From assembly GCA_910579425.1 (NCBI GenBank), contig CAJTVL010000037.1, positions 1-39,854 of the forward strand: DNA of 39,854 nucleotides, given 5' to 3'. Shown here piece by piece: positions 1-7,495 of this stretch. The position numbers were made by a program, and so were the translations under genes. The stretch comes from an uncultured Lachnospiraceae bacterium (GTDB taxonomy: Bacteria > Bacillota > Clostridia > Lachnospirales > Lachnospiraceae). Below the pieces are notes generated by a model. That model was not told where the DNA came from, made no database searches, and worked only from the letters and a program-made list of their open reading frames with translations. Each line of letters begins with the position of its first letter. The first letter of the stretch is position 1.

Positions 1-61
1 AACGATCCATAGCTGCCTTAGCTTCAGGAACTTCTACTCTATTAGATTTGCTGCTAGCCAT
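1..61 (-). CDS. Alpha/beta-type small acid-soluble spore protein (5' part only)
   Basis: Only the first 20 codons are in the window; the rest lies beyond the left edge. They read MASSKSNRVEVPEAKAAMDR, which carries the N-terminal signature of alpha/beta-type SASPs (SNRV.VPEAK.A.D). The start is fixed by a GGAGGTG ribosome binding site at 69-75. Proteins of this family coat and protect spore DNA inside the forespore and are degraded by the Gpr protease on germination. This is the clearest sign that the organism forms spores. The gene lies 230 bp downstream of greA on the same strand, and the gap holds two hairpins. I looked for a sigma-G promoter in that gap and found no convincing one. Confidence 0.93.
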   Translation of the reverse strand, partial: MASSKSNRVEVPEAKAAMDR

Positions 62-86
62 CTTTTTCACCTCCGTTATCTTATTT

Positions 87-142
87 GACTGCTCTTGCAG
101 TCATGCTTCAAGATAAGCGCTTTCAGAAATTCGCTTATCCTG
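87..142 (-). other. Two stem-loops in the leader of the spore protein gene
   Basis: Two inverted repeats lie just upstream of the spore protein's ribosome binding site. The near one has 6-bp arms (GACTGC/GCAGTC, 87-92 and 97-102) with a 4-base loop. The far one has 11-bp arms (109-119 and 132-142, one G-T pair) with a 12-base loop. Neither has a T-run, so neither is a clear intrinsic terminator for greA. They may stabilise the late-sporulation mRNA; that is a guess. Confidence 0.5.
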
Positions 143-290
143 AAGATTTATCTTTGCGATTTCTCTCCGTTCAAAGCTGTTTCTTTATCACTTATCTTGA
201 TCATAGTATTAACGGTGTTGGCGAAAATATTTTGGTAAGTTTTTCCGTATTCAGATCACCCGGCCGGCTTTGCAAAAATCCTTGTGTAAA

Positions 291-794
291 TCAAAAGCTT
301 CTGAGCTTAGCCTCCTCCTCATTTTCGGAGACTTCCACCGATTTGACCTTTAAATAGTAGCCATACTGCGCATTGACCTGCACATAAACCCGATCTCCCG
401 CTTTGTGTCCCATAAGCGCTTTCCCTATGGGAGATTCCACGCTCACAAGGCCTTCTAAGGAATTTCCACGCATGGTGGTTACAATCTTAAGCTTTTGAGA
501 AGTGCCGTCCTCCTCAAATTCCACTTCCACCGTTTTATTCATGCCTACTTCGTCTTCCTCTGAGGAATCGGAAATCACTTCTGCGGTCTTAATCATTTTT
601 TCTAAAAAGCGGATACGGCTTTCATTTTTATTCTTTTCCCGCTTCGCCGCATAGTACTCAAAGTTTTCGCTCAAATCTCCATGTGCTCTGGCTTCCTTCA
701 CCGCCTCCAAAAGCCTGGGACGGATGACCAGCTTCCGCTCTTCGATTTCAGCCTCCATGGCTTCAATGTCTTTTTGTGTCAACTGATTAAACAT
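291..794 (-). CDS. greA: GreA/GreB-family transcript cleavage factor
   Basis: The product has 167 residues, near the usual 158 of GreA. The N-terminal coiled coil includes the stretch ARAHGDLSENFEYYAAKRE (about residues 35-53), and Asp40 and Glu43 match the acidic tip (D41, E44 of E. coli GreA) that reaches into the RNA polymerase secondary channel. The C-terminal FKBP-like half holds VESPIGKALMGHKAGDRV, the usual GreA/B signature. Gre factors trigger cleavage of backtracked RNA and restart stalled elongation. I chose the ATG at 794, five bases after GGAGA, because an upstream in-frame ATG at 860 adds 22 residues unlike the family. It lies 75 bp downstream of the CBS gene on the same strand. 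The insert SDSSEEDEVGMN between the halves is acidic and a little longer than usual. Confidence 0.93.
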   Translation of the reverse strand: MFNQLTQKDIEAMEAEIEERKLVIRPRLLEAVKEARAHGDLSENFEYYAAKREKNKNESRIRFLEKMIKTAEVISDSSEEDEVGMNKTVEVEFEEDGTSQKLKIVTTMRGNSLEGLVSVESPIGKALMGHKAGDRVYVQVNAQYGYYLKVKSVEVSENEEEAKLRSF

Positions 795-869
795 GTCTCT
801 CCATTTCTGCAGCTCTCTGCAGATATACGCTCCGCCTAAGCTGCGCCTGAAACACCTCACCGCAAAAAA

Positions 870-1310
870 CTATCCTATACTCATTCCGCCGGCTTCTAAC
901 TGGACCGTCACCAGCTTTCTGCACAGATACTGGATCAAATCCTTGCGGGTAATGATCCCGATAAAGCGTTTCCGGTCATCAATCACCGGGACAAAATTCT
1001 GATTCATGGCTTTATTCATTAAGTCTTCCATATTGACATCCACATCCACCGGCTCATTGTCAAAATTCCGGCGAACCGCTGTCATAGAAACTTCCTCCGC
1101 CTTACGCAGGGATAAGTCGCCGTGTTCCTTTATGTACCAGAGAATATCACCCTCTGTCAGAGTACCGATATAACACCCGTCCTTTTTCCGGATCACCGGA
1201 ACTGCCGCATATCTGTGATTTTCCATTTTTTCCAATACCTGACGTAGTGTGTCCGTATCATAAACATGCGCCACCTCGCTTTTCGGCGTCAAAAAAAATA
1301 ATATGTTCAT
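870..1310 (-). CDS. CBS-domain-pair protein
   Basis: This is a stand-alone protein of 146 residues made of two CBS motifs. The first covers about residues 10-60 (RYAAVPVIRKKDG, YIGTLTEGDILWY); the second covers about 75-135 (NFVPVIDDRKRFIGIITRKDLI). CBS pairs bind adenosine ligands such as AMP, ATP, SAM or cyclic dinucleotides and act as energy or signal sensors. No enzymatic or DNA-binding domain is attached, so the partner is unknown; AcuB-like or YrpC-like roles are possible. It starts 16 bp after the DJ-1 gene and is very likely co-transcribed with it. The start ATG follows GGAGAAGG with normal spacing. Confidence 0.87.
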   Translation of the reverse strand: MNILFFLTPKSEVAHVYDTDTLRQVLEKMENHRYAAVPVIRKKDGCYIGTLTEGDILWYIKEHGDLSLRKAEEVSMTAVRRNFDNEPVDVDVNMEDLMNKAMNQNFVPVIDDRKRFIGIITRKDLIQYLCRKLVTVQLEAGGMSIG

Positions 1311-1326
1311 CTCTATCCTTCTCCGC

Positions 1327-1878
1327 TTATCTCATGTATACAATTTTTTCTGCCATGGCATCCGCCGCCTGTCTGTCTGCCAGAGCGGCAAGAATTTCCA
1401 GCGCAAAGGGAATCGAGCATCCCATCCCCCGTCCGGTTATAATATTGCCGTCCCGCACAGCCGGCTCACAGACAATCTCTGCGCCCTCAAGCTGCTCCTC
1501 AAACCCGGGATAAGCGATTGCCTTTTTCCCCTTCAAAAGCCCCCTGTGTCCCAAAATGGAAGGTGCCGCGCAGATCGCGCATACTGTTTTCCCTGCTGCC
1601 GCAAAAGCATCCACCTGCGCCATCAGCATTTCACATGCCTCTAAATTCTTAGTCCCTGCCAGGCCGCCGGGGAGCACCAGCACCTCCTCCCCTGCAAAAT
1701 CCACGTCTCCAATCAGGCAGTCCGTCATCACCTCAATCTGGTGGGAGCCCATCACGGCCTTTTCGTTCATGACGGAAACCATTTTCGTTTCAATCCCCTG
1801 TCTGCGCAGAATATCCACCACTGTAAGCGCCTCTATCTCCTCAAAACCAGTACCGAAAAATACACATACTTTACTCAT
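1327..1878 (-). CDS. DJ-1/PfpI family protein
   Basis: The 183-residue product has the flavodoxin-like DJ-1 fold signatures. GFEEIEALTVVDILRR near the N-terminus contains the conserved Glu (Glu16, matching Glu18 of human DJ-1). CAICAAPSIL contains the nucleophile-elbow Cys103 (matching Cys106). VLPGG and GRGMGCSIPFALEIL are also typical. Relatives are described as glyoxalase III, protein or nucleotide deglycases, chaperones, or the ThiJ/YajL group; the sequence does not decide among these. Start choice: ATG at 1878 gives MSKVCVF; another in-frame ATG at 1890 adds four residues and follows AGAAAGG closely. A promoter lies at 1947-1976. It is the first gene of the leftward DJ-1/CBS/greA group. 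Confidence 0.9.
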   Translation of the reverse strand: MSKVCVFFGTGFEEIEALTVVDILRRQGIETKMVSVMNEKAVMGSHQIEVMTDCLIGDVDFAGEEVLVLPGGLAGTKNLEACEMLMAQVDAFAAAGKTVCAICAAPSILGHRGLLKGKKAIAYPGFEEQLEGAEIVCEPAVRDGNIITGRGMGCSIPFALEILAALADRQAADAMAEKIVYMR

Positions 1879-1946
1879 CGCTGTCCCCATGCCTTTCTGT
1901 TCACCGCCGCTTTCGCGGCAAAAATTTTTGTCCTAAGACTACATTT

Positions 1947-1976
1947 ATTTTACCATCATTTGTATTGAATTACCAA
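1947..1976 (-). promoter_or_regulatory. Sigma-A-type promoter of the DJ-1/CBS/greA group
   Basis: Reading leftward, TTGGTA (1971-1976) is followed after 18 bp by TAAAAT (1947-1952). The leader then contains a GC-rich hairpin (GCCGC/GCGGC around 1904-1920) before the start codon. The promoter is divergent from the CYTH promoter at 1985-2013, only 8 bp away. Confidence 0.55.
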
Positions 1977-1984
1977 TAAATGAT

Positions 1985-2013
1985 TTGTAAACTTTATTAA
2001 GAAAAGTTATACT
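1985..2013 (+). promoter_or_regulatory. Sigma-A-type promoter of the CYTH gene
   Basis: TTGTAA (1985-1990), 17-bp spacer, TATACT (2008-2013). Transcription should start near 2020, giving a leader of about 155 nt with repeats before the CYTH start codon. Confidence 0.6.
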
Positions 2014-2040
2014 GTTTGTGTCATCATTCATATAACTGCA

Positions 2041-2061
2041 AATGAAGCACGCCGATGCGTG
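2041..2061 (+). repeat. Dispersed 21-bp repeat, copy 1
   Basis: AATGAAGCACGCCGATGCGTG here recurs as AATGAAGCACGCTGATACGCG at 2788-2808 (18 of 21 identical). A shorter relative (TGATGCGTGC) sits at 2725-2734. This copy lies in the predicted 5' leader of the CYTH mRNA. Confidence 0.6.
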
Positions 2062-2113
2062 CGCAGGTCGCAGGGGCACCCCGGGCCAAGTCGTAGGGCA
2101 TCCTCCCGGCTGC

Positions 2114-2167
2114 GCCGGATCCCTCCTTACGGCAAATTACGCCGGGTCCCTCCTTGCGACATATAAG
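2114..2167 (+). repeat. Tandem 27-bp repeat in the CYTH leader
   Basis: Two adjoining 27-bp units (2114-2140 and 2141-2167) match at 21 positions; both contain GCCGG.TCCCTCCTT. The second unit ends next to the ribosome binding site. Both units carry CCTCCTT, which could pair with Shine-Dalgarno-like AAGGA sequence just downstream. Confidence 0.7.
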
Positions 2168-2174
2168 GAAAGGA

Positions 2175-2690
2175 ATGAATATTTCTATGGAAATAGAACG
2201 CAAATTTCTGGTCAGCCTGCTGCCCGAGAATCTTTCTTCATACCAGTGTCTTCATATTGAACAGGCCTACCTGTGTACCAACCCTGTAGTACGCATCCGC
2301 AGGCAGGATGAGGACTATTATCTGACCTACAAGGGAAAGGGGCTGATGGTCCGTGAAGAATACAATCTCCCCTTAAATAAAGAAGCTTATCTTCATCTGC
2401 GTTCCAAGGCAGACGGCAATATTATCTCCAAAAAAAGATATTTGCTTCCTATATCAGAGCCCGCTTTTTCAGACAGCTATTTATCCTCTGCCAAACCGAA
2501 GCCGTCTTTTGAGCTGAAGATCGAACTGGATCTGTTTGACCCGCCCTTTGCGCCGCTGGCGCTGGCTGAAGTGGAATTTCCTGACATGGAGTCGGCCCGG
2601 GCCTTTCTCCCTCCTGCATGGCTGGGAAGAGAGGTGACGGATGATGAAAAGTATCATAATTCCAATATGTCAACAAGGAAATTGAAATAG
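2175..2690 (+). CDS. CYTH-domain protein (triphosphate tunnel metalloenzyme family)
   Basis: A 171-residue single-domain protein. It opens with MEIERKFLV, the ExExK signature of CYTH domains (Glu6, Glu8, Lys10 from the chosen start). It continues with alternating charged strands expected of the tunnel fold: VVRIRRQDEDYYLTYKGKG, FELKIELD and LAEVEF. The family hydrolyses triphosphate-containing substrates such as inorganic triphosphate or thiamine triphosphate, or acts as class IV adenylate cyclase. Small clostridial members like this are usually predicted phosphatases; I cannot tell the substrate. The ATG at 2175 follows AAGGAAAGGA almost directly; an ATG at 2187, exactly at MEIERK, is a fair alternative. 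Confidence 0.88.
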   Translation: MNISMEIERKFLVSLLPENLSSYQCLHIEQAYLCTNPVVRIRRQDEDYYLTYKGKGLMVREEYNLPLNKEAYLHLRSKADGNIISKKRYLLPISEPAFSDSYLSSAKPKPSFELKIELDLFDPPFAPLALAEVEFPDMESARAFLPPAWLGREVTDDEKYHNSNMSTRKLK

Positions 2691-2760
2691 ACGCTCCGCC
2701 GGTAAACCCGGCAGAAAAGCAGCCTGATGCGTGCAGGCATATTGAAGTATATTCACCAGA

Positions 2761-2790
2761 TTGCAATTCTTAAAGGAAATATGTTATAAT
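2761..2790 (+). promoter_or_regulatory. Extended -10 promoter of the hybrid kinase/HD operon
   Basis: TTGCAA (2761-2766), 18-bp spacer, TATAAT (2785-2790) preceded by TGT, an extended -10. It lies 54 bp upstream of the kinase start. The second copy of the dispersed 21-bp repeat overlaps and follows the -10. Confidence 0.7.
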
Positions 2791-2808
2791 GAAGCACGCT
2801 GATACGCG
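2788..2808 (+). repeat. Dispersed 21-bp repeat, copy 2
   Basis: Second copy of the element at 2041-2061 (18 of 21 identical). It begins within the -10 of the kinase promoter and covers the likely transcription start. Confidence 0.6.
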
Positions 2809-2843
2809 ATTAGTTATTAGATACAGAAAGGTTTACTTATATT

Positions 2844-4541
2844 ATGGGAAACAGCAGCGATATAAAAAACATAACAGAGGCCGAAAGGCGGATTGCAGAG
2901 CTGGAGGGGGAAAATTCTGCCCTGAGAGAGGCCTTGCATAATGCAGAGGCTGCAAATGAAGCCAAAAGCTCCTTTTTATCCAATATGTCCCATGATATTC
3001 GTACTCCTATGAACGCGATCATGGGCATGACCTCCATCGGACTGTCTCATATTGATGAAAAACCCCGGGTGCATGACTGTCTTTTGAAGATACAGACCGC
3101 CTCCTCTCATCTCATGAGCCTTGTAAATGATGTGCTCGATATGTCCCGTATTGACAGCGGCCGTCTTACCTTAAATGAAGAATCCTTTTCCCTGCCTGAT
3201 CTGGTTCATGATATTTTTGTAATCATACGCCCTCAGGCTGCCCAGAAAAATCAGACTCTTCAACTGGAAATCGGGCAGATTTATGAAGAAAATTTAATCG
3301 GGGATCCTCTCCACCTGCGGCAGATTCTGGTCAATATCATCGGAAACGCAGTCAAGTATACTGCGGCAGAGGGTCACATAAAGGTATGGTTCGGTCAGCA
3401 TTTACCGGATACGGAAAATCTGAAAGGCAAGTCCATATGGCTGGATTTCACCTGTGAGGACAACGGAATGGGCATGAGCCCTGAATTTCTGGAAAAAATA
3501 TTCCTTCCTTTCGAGCGGGTTCACAATGAGGCTACCAGCCAAATCGAGGGCACCGGACTGGGCATGGCCATTGTCAAAAAAATTATAGACCGCATGGATG
3601 GGGAGATACACGTTACCAGCACCCAAAATGTGGGAAGCTGCTTCAAAGTGGAGCTTCCTGTTTCCATTGATCAGAGCGCCAAAAAATCCCTCAGCGTTCC
3701 CCAGGGACAGGTTGTCCTTGTAGCGGAAGACAGCGATGAGAGAGCGGCTGCAATCACAGACTGCCTGAACGCTTCCGGTTTGCGCCCGCTTCACTTCAGG
3801 AGCGGAATGGAGGCCGTAACCTGGCTGACCGAGGCGGAGTACGAAGATCATATGCCCTGCGCAGTCTTTATCGGCCAGGAGCTGAGCGATATGCCCATCC
3901 TGGAGCTGGCCTCCCATGTCCGTCAGCTCGCCGGGGAATCGATTCCCATCCTGCTGCTTTCCGAGGAGGATTGGGCCCAAATAGAATTCCGCGCCAGGCG
4001 GGCCGGAGTAGACGCCTTTGTCCCCTGCCCCCTGTTTAGAACCAAGCTTATGGATACTCTTTCAGGCCTTTTGAACAAAAACCAAAAGGAAAAAGATGAG
4101 GGCCTGCTGTCAAATGAAGATTACAGTCAATACCGTATCCTGTTGGTAGAAGACAATGAACTCAATCAGGAAATTGCCATGGAGCTTTTGTCCACAACCG
4201 GGGCAGCGGTGGAAGTGGCTGGGAACGGCGCCCAGGCAGTGGAGCTCTTTGAAGCTTCGCCGGAGGGCTATTTTGACTTGGTCTTTATGGATGTACAGAT
4301 GCCGGTCATGAACGGCTACGAAGCCACCAGACGCATTCGCCAATTGCATCGCAGGGACGCAAAGTCCATTGGAATCATAGCCATGACGGCCAACGCCTTT
4401 GTAGAAGATATACGCCTTTCCCGGGAAGCCGGAATGAATGAGCATGTATCAAAGCCTGTGGACTTTGAACACCTTCAGGAGATCATGAGAAAGTATTTCA
4501 GCAGTGCAGACAGGAGCGAGGATGCAGCCTTATCAGGATGA
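2844..4541 (+). CDS. Soluble hybrid histidine kinase with two receiver domains
   Basis: A 565-residue cytoplasmic kinase. Residues 10-40 form a short coiled coil. The HisKA domain follows, with FLSNMSHDIRTPMNA (phospho-His50). The HATPase domain has the N box (QILVNIIGNAVKYT), DNGMGM and GTGLGMAI. Receiver 1 (about 290-410) starts normally (VVLVAEDSDE) but has AVFIGQELSDMP where the phospho-acceptor Asp should be, so it looks inactive. Receiver 2 (about 430-550) is complete, with VEDNE and Asp483 in FMDVQMPVMNG. There is no membrane segment and no PAS, GAF or Cache domain, so the signal must come from a partner or a ligand of the degenerate receiver. No DNA-binding domain is present. The last 20 bp overlap the HD-protein gene, which suggests coupled translation and a shared role. 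Confidence 0.93.
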   Translation: MGNSSDIKNITEAERRIAELEGENSALREALHNAEAANEAKSSFLSNMSHDIRTPMNAIMGMTSIGLSHIDEKPRVHDCLLKIQTASSHLMSLVNDVLDMSRIDSGRLTLNEESFSLPDLVHDIFVIIRPQAAQKNQTLQLEIGQIYEENLIGDPLHLRQILVNIIGNAVKYTAAEGHIKVWFGQHLPDTENLKGKSIWLDFTCEDNGMGMSPEFLEKIFLPFERVHNEATSQIEGTGLGMAIVKKIIDRMDGEIHVTSTQNVGSCFKVELPVSIDQSAKKSLSVPQGQVVLVAEDSDERAAAITDCLNASGLRPLHFRSGMEAVTWLTEAEYEDHMPCAVFIGQELSDMPILELASHVRQLAGESIPILLLSEEDWAQIEFRARRAGVDAFVPCPLFRTKLMDTLSGLLNKNQKEKDEGLLSNEDYSQYRILLVEDNELNQEIAMELLSTTGAAVEVAGNGAQAVELFEASPEGYFDLVFMDVQMPVMNGYEATRRIRQLHRRDAKSIGIIAMTANAFVEDIRLSREAGMNEHVSKPVDFEHLQEIMRKYFSSADRSEDAALSG

Positions 4542-6366
4542 ATATATTGCCAACTTAAAAGAGATTTCAACACTTACCGCAAGGCAGAAGCCCAGGGGAC
4601 TTTCTTTTGAAGAGTATCTTAAAGAGCTTCTCGAAAACAGAGAGCGGGCACAGCAGCTCTCCAAACGCAACATGGAGCTGCTGCGGAACAACCTGTTCCC
4701 TGTTCTGGATCATCTTTTTGCGGCTGGGGACAAAGTCTGCAGCGAGCTTCAGGAATTTGCCGGCAGACTGCTGAGCGGGCGCAACGAGCTGGATGTAGGG
4801 CTGTTTTGTCAGATCCATCAGGCTCTGCTCAGCCATGCCCGGATGAAAAGGGACCGGGCTCATGTGATTGAAGAGCTTTACTGGCTCGGAATCGGACGCA
4901 ACAATTTATGTGCCAAGCTGGTAGGACTGGATCTGTCAGAGATTGAAAAGTATACCTCCCAGATGCGCCTGTGCTTTATTGAGGCCGCGGCTTATCTGAA
5001 ATATTATGACGAAATCGAGGACTCTCAGACCCGGGGGTATATTCTGCGCTCTCTTGCCAACCGTTCCTTGGGACAATTCAAATATCCTAATGAAAAAATT
5101 CATCTGACCAAGCAGACTCTGCAGATTCTGCAGGATAAGCATTATCAGGAAAAGGAGCCCGACCTTCCCTGGGAGAGATATATCGCTATGACCCACCAGC
5201 AGATGACGGCCAACATTTCCCACAGTAAGGATAATCTCATGTCGGCCCAGGATATTGCCGATGTGATGGAGTCTGCCTATATCGTTTACCAGCAGAGGCT
5301 TCAGGAGGCGGCCGACCAAAACCAGCGTCCCCCTGTCCGGTTCGCTTTTTCTTATCATGCCATAAACTATTATTGCGGCCTGTATAATCTGGACGAACTT
5401 CTGACCCGGATGGAGTCTTTGATGAATGCCGTAGATCCTCTTGATTTCGGCCTTGAGAGTATGTATGGCCTTATTTCGCTGCCGGCCTTCTACTGTCAGT
5501 ATCTGACAGAATATCCCGAAAAAATTCCCGGGCGGAAAGCCTATATCGAAAATCTTTATCAGAAAATTCTGGACTATGTGGAAATCTTTCCCGAAGCGTC
5601 AGGCAATGAAACTCTGTTTTTTTATCTGCGCCAGCTCTCCGCCACCTTTCTGGAAACAAAAGACAGCATCTCCTACAAAGATTTTATCTTAAAGCTCTTG
5701 ATCCGCTTTGCCCCGGACACCTACATACATTCTTACGTGGTGGGTAAGGCGGCTGTGGCCTTATGCGAAATCATTTATAAGGAAGAGAACGACTTTTTTG
5801 AAGATATTGACTTCATTCACGGGATCGACGACCCGGAGGCCAAACGGCAGGCAATTCTGGATTATGCCATGGAGTGCGGTATTTTTCATGACACAGGAAA
5901 ACTTAACTTTTTAAGCCTCTACTCTCAGTCCGGACGGCAGTGGTTCGAAAACGAATATGAAATTGCACATCTGCATACCGTGGTAGGCAAAAGCCATCTG
6001 GCCATGCGCCCCTCTACCTGCCGTTTTGCAGAAATTGCACATGGGCACCATTCCTGGTATGACGGCTCCCGCGGCTATCCGGCTTCCTACCATCGCCTGG
6101 AATGCGCCGAAAGACAAATGGTTGACGTGATCGGGCTGATGGACTGGTTTGATAACGTGATGTATACGAACCGGCTCTTTACCGGGGTGGAAATGACCTT
6201 TGAGGAAGCGGTAGCCACCGCCGTCTCTCTGGAGGGCAGAAGGTTTTCTCCCCTTTTAACCCCGCGGCTGTTAGACCCAAAGGTGACAAAACGGCTTTCC
6301 CTTATTTTCTCATCTGCACGGCAGGAGGCTTACCGCAAAATCTACGAAGACTCCGAAAATAAATAA
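4522..6366 (+). CDS. HD-GYP-like domain protein coupled to the hybrid kinase
   Basis: The product has 614 residues. About 420 N-terminal residues are helical and match no domain I recognise. The C-terminal HD domain has HSYVVGKAAVALCEII, then GIFHDTGKL (His456, Asp457), HTVVGKSHLA, and GHHSWYDGSRGYP (509-520 region). The last resembles the HHE..DG.GYP signature of HD-GYP c-di-GMP phosphodiesterases with one extra residue before GYP. That suggests a metal-dependent phosphodiesterase, perhaps on a cyclic dinucleotide, but the substrate is inferred. I chose the ATG at 4522 (AGGAG five bases upstream); a GTG at 4504 is in frame. The start lies inside the kinase gene, so translation is probably coupled. 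There is no membrane segment. Confidence 0.85.
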   Translation: MQPYQDEYIANLKEISTLTARQKPRGLSFEEYLKELLENRERAQQLSKRNMELLRNNLFPVLDHLFAAGDKVCSELQEFAGRLLSGRNELDVGLFCQIHQALLSHARMKRDRAHVIEELYWLGIGRNNLCAKLVGLDLSEIEKYTSQMRLCFIEAAAYLKYYDEIEDSQTRGYILRSLANRSLGQFKYPNEKIHLTKQTLQILQDKHYQEKEPDLPWERYIAMTHQQMTANISHSKDNLMSAQDIADVMESAYIVYQQRLQEAADQNQRPPVRFAFSYHAINYYCGLYNLDELLTRMESLMNAVDPLDFGLESMYGLISLPAFYCQYLTEYPEKIPGRKAYIENLYQKILDYVEIFPEASGNETLFFYLRQLSATFLETKDSISYKDFILKLLIRFAPDTYIHSYVVGKAAVALCEIIYKEENDFFEDIDFIHGIDDPEAKRQAILDYAMECGIFHDTGKLNFLSLYSQSGRQWFENEYEIAHLHTVVGKSHLAMRPSTCRFAEIAHGHHSWYDGSRGYPASYHRLECAERQMVDVIGLMDWFDNVMYTNRLFTGVEMTFEEAVATAVSLEGRRFSPLLTPRLLDPKVTKRLSLIFSSARQEAYRKIYEDSENK

Positions 6367-6367
6367 A

Positions 6368-6396
6368 TTTCCGAAACATTTTCACTGTTTTGGAAA
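6368..6396 (+). other. Hairpin between the HD gene and bsh
   Basis: Arms of 11 bp (6368-6378 and 6386-6396, one G-T pair) enclose a 7-base loop two bases after the HD-protein stop codon. A TAATATAAATAAATATG tract follows, not a T-run. It could be a weak terminator, a processing site, or an operator upstream of bsh. Confidence 0.5.
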
Positions 6397-6448
6397 TAAT
6401 ATAAATAAATATGATATGCGCACAGGCCGTGCAGAAATGAGGATAACT

Positions 6449-7426
6449 ATGTGTACCAGCATCGCAATGAAGACAAATGATTTTTACTTTGGCCGCAATA
6501 TGGATTTGGAATATGAGCTAAACGGAAGTATTGTCGTAACCCCGCGGAATTTTCCTCTTTTCTTTCGCAAAACAGCCCCCTTAAAGCATCATTATGCCAT
6601 GATGGGAATGGCCGTCCTCTCGGAAGGCTTCCCCCTCTACGCGGAGGCTGTAAATGCAAAAGGGCTTTGTATTGCAGGCCTGAATTTTCCGGACAATGCC
6701 TACTATTCCCCAAAGGAAGACCCGGATAAGATAAATGTTTCCCCCTTTGAGCTTGTTCACTGGATCCTGGGGAAGTGCTCCTGCATCAAGGAAGTCAGAG
6801 AGCTTGTGAAAAATACCCATCTGATCGCCATTCCCTTCAGCGAACACCTCCCCCTCTCCCCTCTTCACTGGCATATCGCCGATCGGAACTTTTCCGTGGT
6901 TCTGGAAAATACCAGAGAGGGACTTTTTCTGTATGACGATTATGTAGGCGTCCTCACCAATAACCCCGGCTTTCCCTTCCAGACCACAAATCTCTGCCAA
7001 TATCTGAATCTGGACGCCCGCTGCCCCCAGAACTGCTTCAGTGAAAAAGCCCACGTAAAGCCCTTCGGCAGGGGCCTTGGCTGCGTCGGCATGCCCGGCG
7101 ATTTTTCACCTGCCTCCCGTTTCGTGAAAGCGGGGTTCCTAACCTTGAATTCCGTCTGCACCTCTGACGAACAGGGAAGCGTTTCTCAGTTTTTCCACCT
7201 TCTGGACAGCGTGGCTATGCCCCGGGGAAGCGTGATTACAGAAGACAGCTTATACGACATCACTTTATATTCCTGCTGTATCAACGCCTCCAAGGGTATT
7301 TATTACTACAAGTCCTACGCAAACAACCAGCTCTCGGCAATCAATATGAACCGGGAAAATCTAAACTCCTGCAATTTAAAAATCTATCCTGTAATCCGGT
7401 GCCAGCAGGTGGCCTGGCAGAATTAG
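6449..7426 (+). CDS. bsh: Bile salt hydrolase (choloylglycine hydrolase family)
   Basis: A 325-residue Ntn hydrolase. The chosen ATG at 6449 follows GAGGATAACT and gives MCTS, which puts the catalytic nucleophile at Cys2 once Met is removed. Other active-site residues line up with the Clostridium perfringens enzyme: Arg16 and Asp19 in GRNMDLE, Asn79 in AGLNFP, Asn171/172 in VLTNNPGF, and Arg224 in SPASRF. Asn at the position of Asn79 favours bile salt hydrolase over penicillin V acylase, which has Tyr there. The enzyme would cleave glycine or taurine from conjugated bile salts in the cytoplasm (no signal peptide). It lies 82 bp after the HD-protein gene and ends at a strong bidirectional terminator. 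Which conjugate it prefers cannot be read from the sequence. Confidence 0.9.
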   Translation: MCTSIAMKTNDFYFGRNMDLEYELNGSIVVTPRNFPLFFRKTAPLKHHYAMMGMAVLSEGFPLYAEAVNAKGLCIAGLNFPDNAYYSPKEDPDKINVSPFELVHWILGKCSCIKEVRELVKNTHLIAIPFSEHLPLSPLHWHIADRNFSVVLENTREGLFLYDDYVGVLTNNPGFPFQTTNLCQYLNLDARCPQNCFSEKAHVKPFGRGLGCVGMPGDFSPASRFVKAGFLTLNSVCTSDEQGSVSQFFHLLDSVAMPRGSVITEDSLYDITLYSCCINASKGIYYYKSYANNQLSAINMNRENLNSCNLKIYPVIRCQQVAWQN

Positions 7427-7446
7427 AACATGTGCCCACCGGGCAC

Positions 7447-7495
7447 AGCAAAAGCGGCCGCGGGCAGGGCTCTTTTCTTTGCCCGCGGTTTTGCT
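7447..7495 (+). terminator. Bidirectional terminator between bsh and thiT
   Basis: A 9-bp GC stem (CCGCGGGCA 7458-7466, TGCCCGCGG 7480-7488) is flanked by AGCAAAA and TTTTGCT, which extend the pairing past a bulge. The A and T tracts allow use from both sides; thiT ends right at its right edge. Confidence 0.85.

Noticed and set aside
62..290. Sigma-G promoter for the spore protein gene
   Set aside because: GAATA-like and ATATTTT-like elements occur but not with the right -10 (CATNNTA) and spacing.
1904..1925. GC-rich hairpin as a rightward terminator
   Set aside because: No rightward gene lies upstream and the following tract is AAAAATTTTT, not a clean T-run.
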